From Micromonospora sp. MP36 (GTDB taxonomy: Bacteria > Actinomycetota > Actinomycetes > Mycobacteriales > Micromonosporaceae): DNA of 64,000 nt. The notes beneath the pieces were generated by a model. It worked only from the letters and a program-made list of their open reading frames with translations, searched no databases and had not been told where the DNA came from. Numbering within the stretch: position 1 is the first letter of the stretch; the number at the start of each line of letters is the position of its first letter. The stretch lies in assembly GCF_008119785.1 (NCBI RefSeq), contig NZ_VSFA01000026.1:1-64000 (forward strand), in the 5' to 3' direction. Shown here piece by piece: positions 60,036 to 64,000 of this stretch. The position numbers and the translations under genes are program-made.

Positions 60036-60689
60036 TCAGCATAGGAGCCGACCGGCCCCCGCCGACGTGCGCGTGAGCCGCACCGCGACCACGACGGTCC
60101 AGGCCAGCAGCGGGAACACGGCCACCCGTTCCATGCCGCCGACGCCGAAGCCGAGGTCGACCTGGGCCAGGAACAGCACCGTGCCGGCCAGGCCGGTCAG
60201 CCCCAGCGCGAGGCTGTCCTCCCGCATCGCGCCGAGGACCGGGGACCGCCGGGCCAGCGAGGCCACCAGCATCCCGCCGTTCCCCAGTACGAAGATCAGC
60301 AGCGCCGCGAGGAAGTGGTTGTTCTCGTCCACGTCCGCCGGATACGCCCCGGCCAGCACGTACCCGCTCGCGCCGGCGAGGGTCAGCAGCTGCGCCGCCC
60401 GGGTGGCGGCACCGCGGCCGAGCGCCGACCAGGTGAGCAGGACCCCGAGCGCGAGCAGCAGACCGGTGACGATCATGGCGCTGTTCATCGCCGCATGCCA
60501 CGGCGAGCAGACCTGGCGGGGACGGGTGGTGTCCCACACCCCGCAGGTCACATTGCCCAGATCGCTGATGTTGTTGTCGGCCCAGCTGAACCGCGGCTGC
60601 CGCCACGCCAGCCCGGTGATCACGTTCGCGGCCAGGAACAGCGGTGGGGCGAGCAGCCAGCTGTACGAGCCCAGGCGATGGATAAGCAT
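60036..60689 (-). CDS. DUF998-family membrane protein
   Basis: 217 residues with six membrane helices. The family features are SWLLAPPLFLAANVITGLAW, FSWADNNISDLGN (SxxxNxISDLG signature), CSPWHAAMNSAMIVTGLLLA and GYVLAGAYPADVDENNHFLA. The function is unknown; the fold resembles heme/quinone-type four-helix membrane bundles. It is the first gene of a pair with DUF1905 and is divergent from the sensor kinase gene. Confidence 0.87.
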   Translation of the reverse strand: MLIHRLGSYSWLLAPPLFLAANVITGLAWRQPRFSWADNNISDLGNVTCGVWDTTRPRQVCSPWHAAMNSAMIVTGLLLALGVLLTWSALGRGAATRAAQLLTLAGASGYVLAGAYPADVDENNHFLAALLIFVLGNGGMLVASLARRSPVLGAMREDSLALGLTGLAGTVLFLAQVDLGFGVGGMERVAVFPLLAWTVVVAVRLTRTSAGAGRLLC

Positions 60690-60821
60690 GCGGCCACTTC
60701 ACCGGACCGGAGTGGGTGCCGCACTGGGCTCAGTAGGTCAATGTCGGGTAGGGCTGGGCATACCCGAGGAGTGGATCCAGCCGGCTGGGCCATGCCCCTC
60801 CGCCTGGCTAGCGTCTCCGGC

Positions 60822-62114
60822 ATGACCTTGGACAGACCATCGCACCTGGCGGACGCGCTTCGCCGGCGGGACTACCTGCTCTCCGCATGGCCCTGGCGCG
60901 CCCTGGCGTACGCCGTCACCACCGTGCCGATCGCCGGCGTGCTGGCCGTCGGGCTGCTCGTCGTCGGGGCGCCGCTGCTGGCGGTGGTCAACGCGGCCCG
61001 GCAGGGCCGCCCGGTCGGGCTGCCCATCGTCGTGTTCCTCACCGTCGCCGGTCTCGCCATGCTGGCGCTCGCCCCGATCGCGAGCGTCCCGGTGGCCGCA
61101 TTCGAGCGGTGGCGGCTCGGCGTCGTCGACCCGCGCCCCCTGCCCGGGCAGCGCATCCGGGGCCTGGCGGTCCGCTACACCAGCGCCGCGGCCTGGCGGG
61201 AGGTCGCGTACACCTTCTTCCTAGGCGGGGTCGTGCCGATCGCGTACTGGCTGCTCACGCTGCTCGCCCTGCTGGACCTCACGCTGATCGCCAGCCCCTG
61301 GCTGGCCGACGACACCGACCAGGTCGTCGTGGTCTGGAGCACCGTCGACACCGCCCGCCAGGCGATCCCGTACGCCATCGTGGGCCTCCTCCTCATCCCG
61401 GTGCTGTGGTATCTGGCCGGGCTGCTCGTCGCCGTCCAGGCGGCGCTGGCCCGACGGTTGCTCGGCGGGCCGCCCGACGACGGGGCGGCGCTGCGGGAGG
61501 TCACCCGCTCCCGGGCCCGCCTGGTCGACGCGTACGAGGCGGAACGCCGCCGCATCGAACGCGACGTGCACGACGGCGCGCAGCCCCGGCTGACCAGCCT
61601 CACCCTGCAACTCGGGCTGGCCCGGCTCGACGTGCCCGAGAACTCACCCGCCGCCCGGCCCCTCGCGGTCGCGCACGAACAGGCCAAGGACCTGATGGTC
61701 ACGCTCCGGCAGATCGTGCAGGGCATCCGCCCGCAGAACCTGACCGAGCTCGGCCTGGCCGGCGCCGTCCGGGAACTGGCCGGTGAGGCCACCATCCCCG
61801 TCGACGTACGCGCCGACCTCACCCAGCCGGTACCGGAACTGCTGGAGACCACCGCCTACTTCGTGGTGTCGGAATCGCTGGGCAACGTCGCCCGGCACGC
61901 CCACGCGACCCGGGCCGAGGTACGGCTGACCCAGACCGACCGCCACCTCGTCGTGGAGGTCGAGGACGACGGCCGCGGCGGCGCCGACCCGACCCGCGGC
62001 ACCGGCCTGACCGGGCTCGCCGACCGGGTCGCCGCGGTCAACGGGCGGTTGCTGCTCGCCAGCCCGACCGGCGGTCCTACCCTCGTGCGGGTGGAGCTGC
62101 CATGCCGCCGGTGA
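60822..62114 (+). CDS. NarL-type sensor histidine kinase
   Basis: 430 residues from ATG 60822. Two pairs of membrane helices (AVTTVPIAGVLAVGLLVVGA, PIVVFLTVAGLAMLALAPIA, VVPIAYWLLTLLALLDLTLI, AIVGLLLIPVLWYLAGLLVA) precede a HisKA_3 dimerisation domain with His250 in ERDVHDGAQPRLTSL. The ATPase domain has VSESLGNVARHAHAT and GTGLTGLADRV. There is no large extracytoplasmic sensor, so it may sense within the membrane. It overlaps the response regulator by 13 bases. Confidence 0.92.
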   Translation: MTLDRPSHLADALRRRDYLLSAWPWRALAYAVTTVPIAGVLAVGLLVVGAPLLAVVNAARQGRPVGLPIVVFLTVAGLAMLALAPIASVPVAAFERWRLGVVDPRPLPGQRIRGLAVRYTSAAAWREVAYTFFLGGVVPIAYWLLTLLALLDLTLIASPWLADDTDQVVVVWSTVDTARQAIPYAIVGLLLIPVLWYLAGLLVAVQAALARRLLGGPPDDGAALREVTRSRARLVDAYEAERRRIERDVHDGAQPRLTSLTLQLGLARLDVPENSPAARPLAVAHEQAKDLMVTLRQIVQGIRPQNLTELGLAGAVRELAGEATIPVDVRADLTQPVPELLETTAYFVVSESLGNVARHAHATRAEVRLTQTDRHLVVEVEDDGRGGADPTRGTGLTGLADRVAAVNGRLLLASPTGGPTLVRVELPCRR

Positions 62115-62776
62115 CCCGTGTCGTGCTCGCCGAGGACGAGGTCCTCCTCCGCGAGGGTCTCGTCGGCCTGCTGACCAGGTTCCAGTTCGAGGTGGTCGCC
62201 GCCGTCGGCTCGGCACCGGACCTGCTGGACGCGGTCCGCACGCACCAGCCGGACCTGCTCGTGACCGACATCCGCATGCCGCCCCACCACCGCGACGACG
62301 GCCTGCGCGCGGCCGTCGCCCTCCGCGCGGAGCGGCCGCACCTGGCCGTCGTGGTGCTGAGCCAGTACGTGCAGACCGAGTACGCCTCCGCGCTGCTCGA
62401 CAGCGGCGACGGCCGGCACGTCGGCTACCTGCTCAAGGACCGGGTGGCCGACGTCGCCGAGTTCGCCGGCACCCTGCGCAGGGTCGTCGACGGTGGCACG
62501 GCCATCGACCCGGACGTGGTCCGGCATCTGCTGCACCGCCCTCGCGACCCGCTCGCCGCCCTGTCCGCCCGTGAACGCGAGGTGCTCGCGCTGCTCGCCG
62601 AGGGCCACTCCAACGCGGCCATCGCGGCGCGGCTGCACGTCACCGAGGCGGCGATCGGCAAACACGTGGGGAACATCCTGACCAAGCTCGACCTGCCGCC
62701 CAGCGACGACACCAACCGGCGGGTGCTGGCGGTCCTCACCTACCTGCGGACCGATCCGTCCCTGCGCGACCGGTGA
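62102..62776 (+). CDS. NarL/LuxR-type response regulator
   Basis: 224 residues. The receiver has A10-E11-D12-E13, Asp56 (LLVTDIRMPP), VVLSQYVQTEY and Lys in YLLKDRVADV. The LuxR-type HTH follows (LSAREREVLALLAEGHSNAA, IGKHVGNILTKL). It is the partner of the kinase at 60822 through gene overlap. It faces the next two-component system (62793-64000) tail-to-tail, 16 bases apart. Targets are unknown. Confidence 0.93.
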   Translation: MPPVTRVVLAEDEVLLREGLVGLLTRFQFEVVAAVGSAPDLLDAVRTHQPDLLVTDIRMPPHHRDDGLRAAVALRAERPHLAVVVLSQYVQTEYASALLDSGDGRHVGYLLKDRVADVAEFAGTLRRVVDGGTAIDPDVVRHLLHRPRDPLAALSAREREVLALLAEGHSNAAIAARLHVTEAAIGKHVGNILTKLDLPPSDDTNRRVLAVLTYLRTDPSLRDR

Positions 62777-62792
62777 TCGATGGCCCGCATCG

Positions 62793-63440
62793 CTACCGAA
62801 TGACGCCGCGGCGGCGGCCCTCGGCGACCGCGGCGGTGCGATTGTCGACATCGAGCTTGCTGAACACCTGGACGAGGTGGGACTTGACGGTGGCCTCGGT
62901 GATGAACATGGCCCGGGCGATGCCGTGGTTGCTGTGGCCCTCGGCGACCAGCTGCAGAATCTGGATCTCGCGTGGGGTCAGTGCCCGCCCGGGTGTGCGT
63001 ACGCGGGTGACCAGGCGGGAGGCGATGGCGGGGGCGAGCACGGTCTCGCCCGCCGCGGCGGAGCGGATGGCGGCCAGCAGGTCGTCGGGTTCGGTGTCCT
63101 TGAGCAGGTAACCCGTGGCGCCCGCGGTGATGGCGGGCAGGATGTCGGCGTCGCTGTCGTAGGTGGTCAGCACCAACACCCGTGGTGGCCGGGGGTGGGC
63201 CAGGATCCGCCGGGTGGCCTCCGCGCCGTTGATCCCCGCACCCAGGTGCAGGTCCATCAGGACCACGTCAGGAGTGGCGGCTTCGGCCTGTGCGATCGCG
63301 TCGGCTCCGGTGGCGGCCTCCCCGACGACGGTGATACCCGGATCGGCGTCCAGTGCCGCGCGCAGCCCGCGACGGACGATGGGGTGATCGTCGACGATGA
63401 GGACCCGGATCGGGTCGGCAGGACGGGGCGCGCGGGTCAC
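62793..63440 (-). CDS. NarL/LuxR-type response regulator (second system)
   Basis: 215 residues from GTG 63440. The receiver has D17-D18, Asp63 (VVLMDLHLGAGINGAEATRR), LVLTTYDSDADI and Lys in GYLLKDTEPDD. The HTH reads LTPREIQILQLVAEGHSNHG with EATVKSHLVQVFSKL. The GTG overlaps the TGA of the kinase gene (GTGA), so the pair is coupled. Confidence 0.93.
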   Translation of the reverse strand: MTRAPRPADPIRVLIVDDHPIVRRGLRAALDADPGITVVGEAATGADAIAQAEAATPDVVLMDLHLGAGINGAEATRRILAHPRPPRVLVLTTYDSDADILPAITAGATGYLLKDTEPDDLLAAIRSAAAGETVLAPAIASRLVTRVRTPGRALTPREIQILQLVAEGHSNHGIARAMFITEATVKSHLVQVFSKLDVDNRTAAVAEGRRRGVIR

Positions 63441-64000
63441 GGTGTCTCCCCTTCCGTCGGGATGGAGGCGCTGATCGCGGTGCCCTGTCCGGGAGCGGAT
63501 TCGACGACGAGGGTGCCGCCGACGGCGGTGAGTCGGCGGCGCATGGTGGCCAGGCCCAGGCCTGTGCCGGTCGTCGAGGTGAGCGGCTGGTCGGGGTCGA
63601 ACCCGCGCCCGTTGTCGACGACGTCGAGGCTGACCGTCCCGGGCAGGTAGGTGAGGGTGAGGTTCACCCGATCGGCGGCGGCGTGCGCGCGTACGTTGGC
63701 GATGGCCTCCTGCCCGGCGCGGAGCAGGGCGACCTCCACCGGGGTGGGCAGTGCGTAGGGAAGGCCGTCGACGGTGACGCGGGCGTCGAGGCCGAGGCGG
63801 CGGCTGTCGTCGACCAGGTGACCGAGGGCCTCGGTGAGCGGCCGGCCGGCCAGCGGGGCGGGGGTGAGGGCGCGGAGGAGCCGCCGGGTGTCCTCCAGCG
63901 CGGACTGCGCGGCCTCGACGGCGGCGTCCAGGTGGTGGTGGGCGGCCACCGGGGCGTCCGGCCAGCGGCCGGCGGCCGACTTCACCAGCAGGATGATCGT
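63437..64000 (-). CDS. NarL-type sensor histidine kinase, C-terminal part (cut by the window end)
   Basis: 187 residues are visible. The part after the phospho-accepting His is present: LDAAVEAAQSALEDTRRLLR, ALTPAPLAGRPLTEALGHLV, the N-box AGQEAIANVRAHAAADRVN, the D-box DVVDNGRGFDPD and the G-box GTGLGLATMRRRLTAVGGTL. The His box, and any sensor and membrane helices, lie beyond base 64000. The frame is open to the edge. Confidence 0.92.
   Translation of the reverse strand, partial: TIILLVKSAAGRWPDAPVAAHHHLDAAVEAAQSALEDTRRLLRALTPAPLAGRPLTEALGHLVDDSRRLGLDARVTVDGLPYALPTPVEVALLRAGQEAIANVRAHAAADRVNLTLTYLPGTVSLDVVDNGRGFDPDQPLTSTTGTGLGLATMRRRLTAVGGTLVVESAPGQGTAISASIPTEGETP

Noticed and set aside
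1..64000. tRNA, rRNA, CRISPR arrays or IS elements
   Set aside because: None was recognised on reading both strands; short repeats seen are explained by coding repeats, operators or terminators.

Overview
The window is a high-GC actinobacterial chromosome segment, most likely from Micromonospora or a close relative. The evidence is extreme third-position G/C, many GTG starts (plus some TTG), Sec- and Tat-exported hydrolases, an SCO2525-type methyltransferase, and NB-ARC/TPR and NarL-type regulators. I saw no rRNA, tRNA, CRISPR array, integrase or insertion sequence. The first ~75 bases are low-complexity G/C runs that look like poor contig-end sequence.

Layout. 1-12.9 kb: single housekeeping and accessory genes (sugar kinase tail, RibD-like reductase, methyltransferase, RecQ helicase, Tat-exported NamZ-type muramidase, yellow/MRJP-like protein, esterase remnant, AadA-like nucleotidyltransferase, secreted collagen-like protein, VOC protein, two MmcQ/YjbR proteins, and a hydrolase/TetR pair around a palindromic operator). 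13-19.9 kb: secreted proteins (Ag85-type esterase, M36 metalloprotease, LVIVD-repeat protein, DUF305 protein) separated by strong two-way hairpin terminators. 20.2-31.5 kb: a compact cluster of free-standing NRPS parts (carrier protein, P450, adenylation protein, two condensation-fold proteins, two MFS exporters), a 12-codon ORF and an NB-ARC/TPR regulator. 31.5-36.5 kb: trypsin, MFS, SGNH-like secreted protein and small membrane proteins. 36.9-39.2 kb: two genes, GH15 and an FUSC-like exporter, both lacking their N-termini at one shared junction. 39.2-49.5 kb: a lacI-headed sugar operon (LacI, binding protein, two permeases, GH130, Gfo/Idh/MocA, six-hairpin-like protein and a frameshifted GH13). 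49.6-58.9 kb: regulator and subtilase pair, then an envelope block (DedA, PAP2, two-component system, COG4705 protein). 59-64 kb: nitroreductase, DUF1905, DUF998 and two NarL-type two-component systems, the last cut by the window edge.

The main candidate for an undescribed system is the 20.2-28.8 kb cluster. Its two outward-facing transcription units and a tiny downstream ORF are each preceded by direct repeats of a heptamer close to YCGAACG at an exact 10-bp pitch. This suggests common control resembling SARP boxes, which normally have an 11-bp pitch. The carrier protein and P450 are translationally coupled. The P450 lacks the usual I-helix acid-alcohol pair, and one of the two condensation proteins has a degenerate HHxxxDG motif. 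The simplest reading is oxidation of a carrier-bound amino acid followed by one or two amide-forming steps and export. Substrate and product cannot be read from the sequence.
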